From NCBI GenBank assembly GCA_016806645.1, contig JACSYO010001618.1, positions 206,501 through 270,500 of the forward strand: DNA of 64,000 nt, in the 5' to 3' direction. Position numbers and translations under genes: made by a program. Below, piece by piece: positions 13,905 through 26,432 of the stretch (position 1 is its first letter; the number at the start of each line of letters is the position of its first letter). The DNA comes from Ophiodon elongatus. Lineage: Eukaryota > Chordata > Actinopteri > Perciformes > Hexagrammidae. Below the pieces are notes generated by a model. It did no database searches and was not told where the DNA came from. It saw only the letters and a program-made list of their open reading frames with translations.

Positions 13905-14206
13905 CGCGATAAATGATTAGTATTAATCCAGTTAACTTTTTTTATTTGATTAATTGTTTAAGTCATGAGTCAAGTCATTAAGTCATAAAAATGACAAACA
14001 TTATCAGGAATCAGCTTCTCCAATGTGATGATTTGCTGCTTTTCTCTGTTTTCTATTATTGTGAACAAAACATCTGGGTTTTAGACTGTTAGTCGGAAAA
14101 AAACAGACATCAAGATGTCAAGCTCTGGGATATTTTATCAACTGAATGATTAATCGATAATTGCAAAAATAATCAACACATTCATTGATAATTAAATAAA
14201 TGATTA
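13905..14206 (+). mobile_element. Degenerate hAT-like MITE remnant
   Basis: Contains the blocks GGTTTTAGACTGTTAGTCGG (14077-14096) and AATGATTAATCGATAATTG (about 14145-14163), followed by a second AT-rich GATAATTAA block. These resemble a non-autonomous DNA element I recognise as frequent in teleost introns. A second, same-strand copy lies at 63816-64000. Ends are approximate and no target duplication was found. Class assignment is from memory. Confidence 0.6.
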
Positions 14207-14376
14207 TATGCTCTAAAATGTTTGTGTCTAAACCTCAAACATGCATTTAAAAGCTGGTGAACGTCACAAGAAAGACTTGGAAAGTCCCCAAATAGTCCTC
14301 AGCCTAATGTGGGGGAGAAAGGGTTGCAGCGAGAACCCTGACTTTCGCACACACACACATCATGTGTGAAACAGTG

Positions 14377-14388
14377 CCACCAGGGGAC
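14377..14388 (+). promoter_or_regulatory. Weak CTCF-like motif
   Basis: CCACCAGGGGAC matches the CTCF core except for A in place of the second-last G. Motif only. Confidence 0.22.
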
Positions 14389-15670
14389 CTCTGGGCATTT
14401 GAGCCTCTGCAAATGTGCTCTAACACAAATAAAAGCCCCATTTCTTTTTTGCATAACCACTATTGCAGGCCAATGCCACAACTGATATGAGACGATGCAA
14501 CAAGCTAAGACAGACTCTGAACGGCTTCCACTTAAGAAACAAACACAACAGAAGAGAAGTGACAGCGTTCTGCAAATGAATCTTGGGTTTGGGAGAAATG
14601 GAACGGGGAGAATAATTCAATCTGCAGCCACCACCTCCTCCATTCAGCCTAGGAGAACTGAGCTGAGGGGAAGGCAAGGGGAGGGAGGAGACGTGGGAGG
14701 AGAGAGGGCTGAGGCGATACATGCCTTTCTCCCATGGGCAGGGGCTAGGGTGGCAGGCACCTAGATAAGCTAGGGCCGAGCAAAGATTAACTGCTTGCTC
14801 TGATGGAAGAGCAAAATAAAGGCAAGCCGACCTCTGCTTCCTTTGGCCTCTCTGCGTGAGTGTCCTTACTCTGTGAGGACAAGTGGAGGGGATTGTGCAC
14901 ATTAACCATGATAAGAATGTTTAAACATAGTCAACAGGAGGCCAGGCAAAAATAAACTAATGTCATTCCTCCTGTGAGCAACATGAGCTGCATGACCTCT
15001 CATATCCTTTCAAACACATCCCTTTTTGTCTTTCACACGCAGTCCAACTTTTCATTTCCGGCAGTCCTATACTGCAGACTGATACAACAGCCTTGGTGGG
15101 AGCACCTGCACAACTGGCAAACTTCTAACACTTCTAATTGCCGGAGCAGACGTTACAATAAGAGAGAGCTTTGCTGGTGAAACTGAGCTGGTCTGCAAGA
15201 ACTGTAGTGGTCCAGTGAATCTGATTCCTTGGATCATTTGAGTTCTAAAGCTCATATTCGGATATTCTGAAGCTGTTAGAATAGATCTTTCCATTTACCC
15301 GAGGCCCTTTTTTCTTCACTGCCACAGTTTCGCAGAAAAAGTCAATGATCAGAAGAAAAAACAACCAGTATTGGTTACTCAAGCTGTTTGGCTACTCAAG
15401 TTGTTTTTGTCCTTCGTGTGGTGGAATTGTCAGCTGTAGACACTACAAAACTGGTTTTTACTTTCTATCATTTCGAAAAGGCTCATCATACAATAATTAC
15501 AAGACCATATATGTACTCTACATAGCATAATTGATAAACTAACAGCATCAACAACGAACATCAAACCAATGGCTCTTGTGTTTTCTGGGATAAAAGAAGT
15601 AAATTCCAAAAAGTTGCCTTTTGCCAATCAGATTGCCACATTGTATGCAACAAACTGTTTTTTCTCTCTG

Positions 15671-15714
15671 ATTAAAACCACAAGTGTGTTTACATACACA
15701 CTCGTGGTTTTAAT
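15671..15714. repeat. 19-bp hairpin, 18/19 paired
   Basis: ATTAAAACCACAAGTGTGT at 15671-15689 pairs with 15696-15714 with one mismatch, across a 6-base loop TTACAT. Confidence 0.9.
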
Positions 15715-17211
15715 ACACACAGGATAACTTAATTTACTGATGGGTACAACAATTTTTTAAACCGGTCCAGTATTGAGGGAGAGTGCTGCAGCAAAATGGG
15801 CTGCAATGTAATCCTTAGAGAATTTCTGCAGTCAATATACGTCCACTAAAAGTTCTTGTTTTTGCCACTGAGAAAATCAGACTGATATTATAATTGTCTG
15901 ACAACATTGTGCAGAGGACCACACAGAGAAATAAAACTTTTAGATTTTTTAACCTTTCGCTTGATCCAGTCTGTTTCTTACTGTGTCAAACAAAGTTTAA
16001 AGTACAAGGTTTGTTCTGAAATCATTTTTTAACGGTTTAAACTGACTTCGGGGCGTTTGAAATCATTTTTTGGGACAGTTACGGGAAGGCAGTGATTCTG
16101 GAGCCTTGCTGTCATTTGTAGTTCTGAGAAAGAAAATTGGATTTGGCAGGTCAGACTTTTAAATAATGTAATTGTAATTGAGGTATGCGATGAGGGAATC
16201 CTGACTAACACATCTTGGTTGTATACATATACCTAACTGTGTTTCTAAAGGGGGATTGTATGTTGATGATAGAGACCTCAGACAGCAAATGTATCACTGA
16301 GAGAGCAGCGCAGCCAGAGGAAAGGAAATATCATATGTGGCGGTGCACCTTGATATCCAAAATAATTGCATCACACACATTTTCACTAAAATAAAGACCA
16401 GTACCTCCTCACCACAGAGTTTAACAACTCAGGGTGTCGCTGATCTAACTGGATGTAGTAGGCTACCCTATTGTGTTGTGTTCAAAAGCCTTGGAGCAAA
16501 TTAAACTGATTTGTCTGTATCTTTGAATTCTCTGCAGATAACTTAACAAATGTAATATCTGTGCCCAAAACATGAAATACTGTAAAATAGACATTTGTTG
16601 ATTGATTTGCATTTGGTTACTCTGTGTGTATGCATGTGTGTATCTGGTTATGTAAGAGCGTCATACTGTGAAAACGGCCCCTGTTGTTATGATCAATGGT
16701 CTGTCAGGATCTAACAGCCCCTTCCAGGACACAAGCCCCTTATTTGCCTTGTTCATTCCGGAAGGAAGGAGAAAAAGGTCAGAGGCAGATATGGATATCA
16801 GGCCAGCTACCTCACTATCAACAGCTACTCAAGCGCCCACAAGCAGCATCTGGCCTCCCAGTGATCAAGTCAAAAAAAAAAAAAAACTTTATTATTGAAC
16901 CAAAATAAAATATAATAAAATGTACACAGGTAATAGGAAATTTCACTGCCACATAGATTTTTATGCAAAGAACCACTAAGGTAATTATGCAGTTTTTAAT
17001 ACTGGATTGATTAAAAATGGGGAGGTTTCTCCATCTCCGTTGTCTGTATCCACAACATGTTACATATCGACTTCCTCCTATGGGAACCATTTTGCTATAT
17101 GGCCTCTCAGCTGATGAAGCTGATAAGAGAGAGCTGATGGATAATCTCTGGGATGAAGAGGAGGCAGCGGAGGTGGAGGGAACTGATAGGGTGGAGGACT
17201 GGGAGATTGGA

Positions 17212-17223
17212 GGGGGGGGGGGG
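17212..17223 (+). repeat. Poly(G) run
   Basis: Twelve consecutive G's after a GGAGG-rich stretch from about 17165. The surrounding G-runs could support a quadruplex. Confidence 0.9.
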
Positions 17224-18266
17224 TGTATTTTGACCTGCTTAGTGAACTATGACATATTTTATAAAACATTATTTTCCCATTCTCCAAAAAGCATCTTTCT
17301 AGGAAAAGCAGATGACCATATTGTGCCTTTTGTTGTTCGAACAAGGAACTATTTTTGCGCAGAGTTTATTTAATTTCTTTCCACCACACAGCGGTATAAC
17401 ATATATTTAATGTTTGATTGCTGAGCTGTTTTTCAAAACCCCCTTTCATAAAAATTATCTTTTTCAATTGTGCCCTCCAGGAAAGAAAACAGCGAACATA
17501 CAAGAGTCCTGCCTTGCAATTGAAAAAAAAGAAAGGAAACGTCTGCGTTTTAACACAGCGATTCCTGATTCAAGTGCCTCTATCTCTCCTTTTCTCTTCC
17601 CTCTCTGCAGATACAAAATCGCACATGGGAGACTAGAAATATATGTTTTATGCATTTTGGAGAGACGGCTGCATAAAAGCACAAAGCAGTCATTTCCATT
17701 CATTTGTCTCTCGCTGACGGGGAAATGAAGGAGTGAAGCAGATGCTATTGCTACGTGAACAAGTTGCTTAAACACAGAAAGCATTTTTTTTCCTTTCAAG
17801 AAGAAGTTGGATAATTAGATGCTGTATCAACCCCCCCACCCCCTTCCTGCCTGGAACCCATATTGTCACTCAAATGAATGACTTTGTGTGAGGCAGGAAC
17901 ACGGCAAAAATAATATAAATCTTCTACTGACATTTGTTTAGAGGAAAAAAAAGGGAAAGCAGAGCATTCAGATGGAGCTGAAAATGGTACATTCAAAGCT
18001 AAAATAAATCTGTGCATTGATGATGTGAAGAAAAGCACTGGAGGCAGTGTATTGCCATGAAGCAGATCAGGTTCTGACATTTTGTCTAATGTGAAATGCT
18101 GCCAAGAAACAGTGGGTGGGATTTTGTGACCTTTCATCAGTGGGAGTGATAATAATATACAATAGTATAGATAATATAATCTAGCTATACCATAATCTGT
18201 TTTTACAACACAATGATGTATCCTTTGCTGCGTGTGTGTTTGTAATGACCTCCCAGTGTGTGTATC

Positions 18267-18268
<2 letters not shown>

Positions 18269-18312
<44 letters not shown>
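18269..18312 (+). repeat. (TG)n microsatellite
   Basis: About 22 TG units. Confidence 0.98.
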
Positions 18313-18314
<2 letters not shown>

Positions 18315-19922
18315 AGCATGAAGGTTGACACATCTGTATTGGGCAGCAGCATAAGCACAGTTCAGTCGTGGCATCAGAAACATTATTAACACAACACAAG
18401 TATTGAGATCCGTACGCTGAGACCACATTCAAAGGTTGACTGGGCCACATATGGTCATATTCTTTGAGCCATGCGCACGCTGTGCTGGGCAAGGTTAAAG
18501 GGCCGCCTTCTCAACTGACGTGTGTTATTCACCGAGAGGTGATCCACAACCGCTTGTGTAGTTTAGGGTTATGTTGCACCTATACTTTATGAAGATAATT
18601 AAATAACGCCACTTTATTGCTCCCATATTGTCAACAGCAGCCCATAACAGCTTCACTCATTCCATTCTGACCTTTCAAAATAAAAGCCCTCGACAAATAC
18701 AATGCATACAAAATAGCTAAATGTTAGCGGTGTCACGATTCAATTTGTGTTGACACTCTAAATCTTCTGCAGCCTAGACACACGTTCGTTGTTTGCATAA
18801 CTGATGGCAAAATGTTGCCACACCGGTGACTTCAGAGAAGCAAGAGGATTTTACAGTTCTCTTTGTCACTCCATCATCTCTGAGTACACCAGTGGCCTTG
18901 GTGTCTCGAAAAGAGGCTACCGGTATTCTGCGCTGTGTCTTTGAAGTGTGTTCATTTATTTTTTCTTTGAATGCACACAGGCATGGGTGGAAAGAGGAAA
19001 TACTGGGAGATTGGTCAATCCTGCTGTTGACTTTGAAGGTTAAAATATTTTTTTTATGTAGAATCAAGATTGTGACACCCCTACTTAATGTATAGTTTAT
19101 ATAGCTTCATAGATTGTCGCTGATGTGTTGGTGTTTTTGTTCCAGGTCTGCACAGATCTGACACCTGCCACCAGACTGCTTTCATCCCCAGCTTTCTAAA
19201 GCTATGTGTGTCGCGAGCATTGATAGTGTTGGCAGTGTCGTCAGCGTCGGCGGTGTCCGCGGCAGACAATAACATTGTGTTTTTAGGTTCAGAAAATATA
19301 ACCAAACTCACAAACACGTTGTTATTCCACAACAATATACAACAACACATTTGGTCTTTGCAAAAGGAAATGATGGTTACTCTGAACTGACAGGTAACAG
19401 CCAACAACAACTTGTGATCGGATCACCTAAGACGCATTAATGCCGGGTCCAAACAGGGCCACTGTCCTGCTGTTAGTGAGTTTACATGTGGCTTCTCCTT
19501 TGAAGGTTAAACAGGCGATGCTTTAGCAAATGCTCTTGAGGCTTAGAAGAAGTTAGTCAGCCATACATTGAGTGAGGTGAGTGTGTCGAGTTTGTGCGTG
19601 TATGTATGTGTGTGTGTGTGTAGTGTAATAGCTTTGCTGCAGGTTGAAACAGATGGTTGCTAATGGAAGTTCATAGATCTGAATGACAGGGGCCAGGGGA
19701 TTGGGGAGGAGATTATGGGAGGGGATGCGTGATTCAGTGCATGTGTTGGAGTGTATCTACCTCTGTATACATATGCACAATTAGTGTGTAGATCACTAAG
19801 AAAGTAGACCAACTAATGCTTCTAGTCCTAGGGTAAATGAAGATGAATGTCTCACATCATTTTATAGTCACACTAGTGATGTAGCTTTAAGGAAAACAAT
19901 ATATGTGTTGATCAGTGCACCA
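18313..19922. other. Intronic, no gene seen
   Basis: No exon or transposon recognised; a short TG run lies near 19606-19621. Confidence 0.6.
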
Positions 19923-20460
19923 CTTTGATCCTGACTGAAATATCTCAACAACTATTGAATGCATGGTGTTTTGTACAGACATTCATGCCCCTGGAGAATG
20001 AAGCCTGCTTACTTTGTTGATCTTCTGCTTTTTCATCTAGCAAAAGCTAATTTTTTCAGTGAGTTATCTCAAAATCTACTTGATGGAATTTTGCCATTCA
20101 GATTGTGTTTCCAGAAGATGAATTCTAATGACTTTAGTGATCCCAGATAGTATTATTTTACCATGAGGTTGACATTAAGGGTTTTGAGTGAAGTGTCTTG
20201 ATGAACTTGATTGAACTGTTGGATGGATTGCAAAGGAATTTGGTAAATTAACGTTCCCCAGGATGAATTATAATCACTTTGGTGCTCTCTTAAAGTTTAA
20301 TCTAGTGGACAAAATCATTAGGTAAAAATCTTGATTTGTCAAATGTTAGCATGCTAACACTACTTTGTGTTTAGTGCTAATTAGCAAAAGCTATCATGAT
20401 AAATCCTCACAAACAGAACCACTAGCTTGGCTTTAAACCTTTGCTATACTATGTCTACTG
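19923..20460 (+). repeat. Teleost interspersed repeat with three degenerate internal monomers
   Basis: Three related blocks start near 19932, 20055 and 20184. Each runs [GC]-TGA-x-T-TCT-x-A...ACTT/TATTG-AATG...CAG/CCCC...GATGAAT...TTTGGTGATC and diverges from the others. The last part has the palindrome GTTAGCATGCTAAC at 20344-20357 and then TTTGTGTTTAGTGCTAATTAGCAAA. I recognise this as a high-copy repeat of percomorph genomes from memory. Boundaries are approximate. Confidence 0.65.
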
Positions 20461-21144
20461 CTGTGGAATACTATGTTTTTGTATTAAAACATATATGACA
20501 ATAAAAGAGTTAATTCTCTGTTGATGTTTACCTCATTGAACTGGATGGTAATAGGAAATCAAACTGGAACTGTAATTTCTCTTGACGGTCTTGAGCAGTT
20601 CTCAACTCATTATGGGAGAAATCTGATTTACAATCTGCTTTGTATTGTTAACAGAGACAATAAAACAGCAGATCATGAAGGATGACAAAAATCAGATGAA
20701 ATGCTTATGCTATGTCTGTTACAGAAATCATCAGGTGGACTATAAACACTGCGGAGGCATTTCAAACATCAAACACTTTCCTCTTATATTGCACCTGAAT
20801 TAACTTTTTAATGTTTTTTGCAGTTGCGAAAGAAATGCCAAAACATCCTTCAAAACATCAGTTTGAAGGAACAGAACGGGACCCTAAAGGCATCGGAAAA
20901 GATACCACAAATGGTGTCTTTCCTCAGGAACCTGATGGAATCTCTCTGAACTACACCGACAGAAATTTGATATGCTTTTGCCAATCAGTGCACGCTGCAA
21001 GTTGTGAAGTTTTCTCTTCTATTTTTACCCAAGTAGAGCTCGGCCTACTTCCCTTGTACTTCTCTTATGGGACCCGAGAGTTATAACTGCCTCTCCAAAG
21101 GCCTACAGGAAATGAAAAACCAAATTACTTTGTTAGATTCTCCC

Positions 21145-21167
21145 GGTGGTGGTGGTGGTGGTGGTGG
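21145..21167 (+). repeat. (GGT)n trinucleotide repeat
   Basis: About seven to eight GGT units. Confidence 0.95.
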
Positions 21168-22396
21168 GAAGGCTAGGGTTGTAATATGTAGCTATGTCTT
21201 CTTCAACAGCATATACAAAATGTTCCACGCATGTTAAAATTCTGACTGCTGATTGGGTTCATTAGTTATTCAAACCATCTGACCTCCACACAGCACTGCT
21301 CAGACACACTCATTATGAAGCCCTTGTAATTCATTAAGCTCCCTAAATGAACACAAGCCATATCGAGGGGTGCTCGCCGTTACTGAGTGGCTTGCTGTGC
21401 CTCAGGGAGGTTAATAGTGAGTGTGTGGATCAAGTTTTAATGCTATAATAAGGGCAGCGTTGGACTTTAACTGACTAGCAACAGAAGCATTATGAGTTAG
21501 AGTAGGAGGGTGTAAAGATTTAAGATATAAAGATGTGTTTTGTGTCCATTCATTGAAAATTACATATTCACAATAGTAAATAATGGGTGAAGAATACGCA
21601 TACACTTGGAATTAAACACATGTCTCTGCTAGAAGACTACTTGGTATGGTATGGTAATTATGATCGGAGCACACACACTTCCATTTATTCTCACAAAAAA
21701 ATCATTTAAACGTTGCCCCAGAATCAGGTGTGAGGGGAGCGAGGCTGCAGGGAGCTCTCGCTCCCTTTGAAAGTGAGAGACAACTCCTTCATTTGTCATC
21801 GCGTCACGCCAACAGGAGGGATATAATCACTTGCTGCCGGTGGTGTAATTCATTGCGGGCACACCAACTGCTGCCGTACTGCTGCTGTTGGGAATGACAG
21901 AAACTTAGAATTCAAGTGTTTCAAGTGATTTAAAAAGCTTGGCAGTATTCTTAAAGATCGCTTTTAGGGAGTTATATGGTAGTTATCAATTCACCGGCAC
22001 AGTAGGCAACATACAACACCGCACAGCCCTGTCTAACTGATTGAAAAGAATCACCAGTGGCCATATTGAAATCAGTAACCAGACCCACATTAGATGAAGG
22101 AGGGCTTCACTTTACTAATCCTCCAGCTCTAGTACACTACCACTGAGGGCCAATCCAGATCAGAGTGACAGCTCTCACTACTCACAACAGCTTCACAGAG
22201 GTGTGTTAGCGAGAGCCTCATTTTTAAGACTGGTGGCCCTTTAAAAGACTGAGGGCTAAATTTAGCTGTTATAAATTGGTTATTTGTGCCGGATGCCTGT
22301 TCAATTAAAGCCAGTCACTGAGGCGTCTGAGATCTCGCTGGGATGACGACACAAGTCATCAACCACACACTCCAAGGAGGTGGTTTCACTCACAGT

Positions 22397-22410
22397 GTTA
22401 CTGCAGTAAC
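22397..22410. repeat. Perfect 14-bp palindrome
   Basis: GTTACTGCAGTAAC is its own reverse complement. Confidence 0.9.
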
Positions 22411-23525
22411 AATAATTAAAACTGTTGATTTCTTGTTGGTATTTGGCCCACCATTAACAAACAACTGTACAAATTATAACTTATCATTAAAATGAACACT
22501 GTTGCTGCCTTTTCATTTATTATTAAAATGCTAAATGATCAATGCTACCCCTCTCTGATGGAGACAGTTTTGTTGAAACATTGGTCTCAGTGTGGGCAGC
22601 TTCACCTCCTTTTTGTCTTGATAGATTTTTTGCAAGACAGAGCCTCATCAACAGTGTGTGCATTTTGACCCCACTTCTGCAATCATACATTTCCCTCCTG
22701 GAAACAGTGTAATAAATCAAAAAGAAGTTACTTCACACTACACAGCCAATTCTCCAGAGTGTGAATATCCAATCGGTATGGGAGGTTTGTTGACAACTAA
22801 TAAAGCTGGTTCAGCTCTAGGGTAGTCATTCAGAGATCAAAACTATTAGTAGTGTAAACTGATGCTGAGTTTCAAAAACATAATAGTGTCACAAGGTAAT
22901 GAGGAAGGAAAGTGAGTGCATGACCGAGAGCCTGCAGCTACCATTTTATTAACTGTTCAATATCAGCTACAAGTCTCTCAGTTTCTTTAGAGGAAACACG
23001 GGTGGGTATATAAGATGTCCTTTCTAAACACTGGCGAGTGGATCCAAATGTTCACACCTGTGCCAACACGTGCATGCTCGCACTCCTTTCAGAATGCATG
23101 TTGACTGTGTGTGTGTCACGCGCGAGACTATGTGTCTCAGTGAATTATTGATAGATGTAATGTGATGACAGATGACTCGGAGCGGCCCGTCCCTCCCCAT
23201 CCCTGACCCGGCTGTGTCGTCTTGGTTTCCACGGTCAGGAGGAGACGGAGGCCCACGCAGTCTGATTGATTAATTCTGTCAAGCACACTTGTGCTGTCCC
23301 TGCACAGTGTCCGGTCCGAGCTCTCTCGCAATCTCTCACAATCACTATCAGCATGACTGCAAAAGTCATAGAATATCGCCGTCTTTCCTGAAAGAGAACC
23401 TGCCCATTGCCCACTGCCCACCATTTTCTTAATTTCGCTTTATGTTCTTCTCCAATGAAAACAAGCCTGCGAGTCATGTACAGAAACCGCAAAAAAAGAA
23501 TTAGCGCCTGATTATGCCCCCGTGA

Positions 23526-23537
23526 CCACCAGAGGGC
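23526..23537 (+). promoter_or_regulatory. CTCF-like motif, perfect core
   Basis: CCACCAGAGGGC fits the 12-base CTCF core CCASYAGRKGGC at every position and lies in the most GC-rich part of the left intron. It is the best of the four motifs in the window. Motif evidence only. Confidence 0.42.
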
Positions 23538-23890
23538 CCCCAAGCGTGCGCGAAATGTCCCAAAAAGGAGTCGCAAATTACGAAAGTGCCCCGCCTCCTC
23601 CATGTCAAAGCGGGTATCAATGGATAGATACAACCTGAAGGTGAAGCGTAACTATCCCTCTGATCACAAAGAAAGAGAAAGATAACAAGAACAGCAATCA
23701 GGTAAACTTCTGTTCTCTCATCTCAAAGTTTGATGTCAGCAAATAACAGTAACCTGGAGTTGCTGTGTGTCCGTCTTGCTAACCTAGCTGGGCAGTGCTT
23801 CTCTTGGTCCGTCTGTGTTTTGCTTGCCAGCCACTTCCAGTGCTGTGTTCTGTGACTTTGTGCCAGACAAAAAAAGAGAATTAAATACAA

Positions 23891-23956
23891 CTAGCTTATT
23901 ACATTTGATAAATGTAATAAGCTAGAATTGCCTGTTGAATAAACTTCAACAGGCAA
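23891..23956. repeat. Two adjacent perfect hairpins
   Basis: Hairpin one: CTAGCTTATTACATTT at 23891-23906 is exactly complementary to 23910-23925, loop GAT. Two bases later, hairpin two: TTGCCTGTTGAA at 23928-23939 is exactly complementary to 23945-23956, loop TAAAC. Both arms are mismatch-free. Confidence 0.95.
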
Positions 23957-26334
23957 CATTGTTTATAAACTGCAGCTTAGAAAAGATAACAGCGCACATG
24001 AAACTTGCATTCATACAGTATGTGCATGCACAAAATGAAACTTGCGCTTCCAGACAATATAAGAGGACTAATGCAAGATAGAAAGCAACAGATTGACATT
24101 GACTATTGATTAAATATTTACTACAACTAAGCAAACTTCCACTGACGAGGATGAAAGTGAGATGTTGTTGAAAGCTCCTGAAACGGTAGAGAAAGTGGAC
24201 CTTGAGTTTAGGAATAGATTTAATACATTTAATACATTTTGGGACAGACATAGTCTCTTTTACTCATAAAACAATAAACCAACAAACTAAGCGACAGAAA
24301 GACCGAGAGAAAAAGAAGGTGATATTAAGTTGGGTAAATATACTGAACTATATTATTGATATTGTTTCAAGATAGATAATTCAATAACATTTGAATACAA
24401 TGACATTTTAACAAGACATTGGAGAAGGGGCTGGATCGGGCACAAATACAACTCAGCTGTGAACATCCCAGGTGTGACTACACAACACGTCAGTTTCAAT
24501 TCCAGTCTAAAGACATTTGCTGTCGCTGTGCTGCACACAAACCTCAGATTGAATCATATCTATATATCGGAGTCAATCTTCTATTTCCATAACGGTGGAG
24601 TAAACCACAGATCTCAGCATGCACATTTGTTTGACTAAAAGGCCTCAGTGCTAACTATCTGTGCTCCTGCTGTTACGGTTTCCTGTCTTTAGGGTGATTG
24701 CTTTTAGCAGTTTTAATAAATAATTATTAATTAATATCAAAATATGCTATAGTTAATAACTCAATTATGATTTATTAACCCATACATTAGTATAGAAGAA
24801 TGATGGTACTCATCTTATACCACAAGACACCATTGGTTTAACTAACATAATTTAACATAAAATTAATTTTAAGAAGCCACCCAATTTTGGAAAAATAGGG
24901 AAAACTTCTAAATCTGATATTCATCAATTAAATCTTAATCTAAGGGTTGCTGGAGTTCTTCTCATGGTGTACAGGGACAACTACATAACTAAACTACAAA
25001 ACAGAAAATAAATGACTAAACTATAAAATAAACAAAATGTATGAAATAAATAAAGAATATGATGAAGAGTACAATGAATAATGATGAACAAAAAATCAAA
25101 TCAAAAGGATTACATGTGACCAGGTAGAATCAGTGGCTCATATCATTGATCGATGTCCAGCAATTAAATCCATAGTTTGATGTTTTTAAATTAACTTTAG
25201 TTCAAAGGATTTATGTACGGTTCAGCAGTTGAGAGTTTGAGAAGCACCAGGGAAGACTGAAATATTGTTATACTTGTTCTAATTTAAATTTAATTTAGAT
25301 CTTTAGGTCCAACACTTATTGATGTGTTTTATGATTATTCATCTCTAAGATTATTTTATTATCGGACTTAAATCTATTTTGCTAGAAATATCAAAGTAAT
25401 TTACAACTGGAAATTGTATCGTTTCACCCGACGGTTCTGATGGGCAGATGGGAGGTTAAGCTGTACGCAGTAGTGGCTGTTCCTCTGTGGGCATCTCTGC
25501 ATCTTGGATCATTTTTGGATGTTGGTAGTTTGTTGAATTGCATGGTTTCTTCGTCTCCATCTCTGTCTCTTTCTCAGAGATCACCCTTCTGCGTCAAAGT
25601 CCAGAGCCGAAGTGCTGTGTGGAAGAGAAGTGTCCTCTGACGTCTTCTCGCTTTATCTTCTTGAGAAAGGGGGGTGCTTTTTGGCGGGAACAGCACCTCT
25701 TCCATCCTAACAACTATATTGTTTCTTTCTTTTAACCTTCTTTGAAATAATTAATACTAGTTACTTACATAGTCTATTTAATTCTTCCATATTTGCCAGC
25801 TGGGCTATCTCAGCTGCAGAACGGTACCAAACAGTTGGCTATAAATCACTGAATAAAACTCAATCAATTAAATATAGAATTATTTAAACAAGTATACAAC
25901 ATAGACTGACCTTGTTATGATGACACAGAGCTCTATATATACATGTGTACCTATATGCATAATAAATGAATGGACAGGATTAAACTCAACATCTCAGCAC
26001 AAATCAGTGTCCTGGGTGAGAGACAGCATAGGGAGGGGAGAATGTCCCTCTCCCAGCTGGTGGCCTGTGCTGTAGTTGAGATAACAGTTGCAGGCAGAAC
26101 AATCAACATCCAGTTTATATGGCAGGAAACAGAAAATTGTAAACAGAGTTTACTTAACTGTACCCTACATAACTTATATAAACCCAGATGTTTTAAATTT
26201 AGAGATTTGGTAACCTTCGAGCTTGCACAATCAATGTATGAAGACACACAATATGTGCAGTGAGTCAGTAAGGTAATTTGTGAATGGTTTACAAATGAAG
26301 TAAACTTTTTCACTCTGAGGTAGATTGAATGAAT

Positions 26335-26359
26335 ATATGAATATATATATATATACATA

Positions 26360-26429
<70 letters not shown>

Positions 26430-26432
26430 TAA
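26335..26432 (+). repeat. (TA)n microsatellite with AAAT tail
   Basis: Alternating AT with ACATATG interruptions at about 26355-26361 and 26379-26383, ending in three AAAT/AAATA units. Prone to cruciform formation. Confidence 0.97.

Larger units (their letters stand above)
14210..18268. other. Intronic, no gene seen
   Basis: Contains a CTCF-like motif, a 19-bp hairpin at 15.7 kb, a poly(A) run at about 16873-16886 and a G12 run at 17212-17223. Open frames here show no recognisable domain. Confidence 0.6.
20461..26340. other. Intronic, no gene seen
   Basis: Holds a GGT run, a 14-bp palindrome at 22397-22410 (GTTACTGCAGTAAC), a more GC-rich stretch at about 23160-23640 with a CTCF-like motif, twin hairpins at 23.9 kb and a very AT-rich stretch at 24.7-25.4 kb. 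No coding evidence. Confidence 0.6.

Noticed and set aside
23235..23633. 132-residue minus-strand open frame in the GC-rich stretch
   Set aside because: Higher GC lowers stop frequency; no family resemblance and no convincing splice sites.
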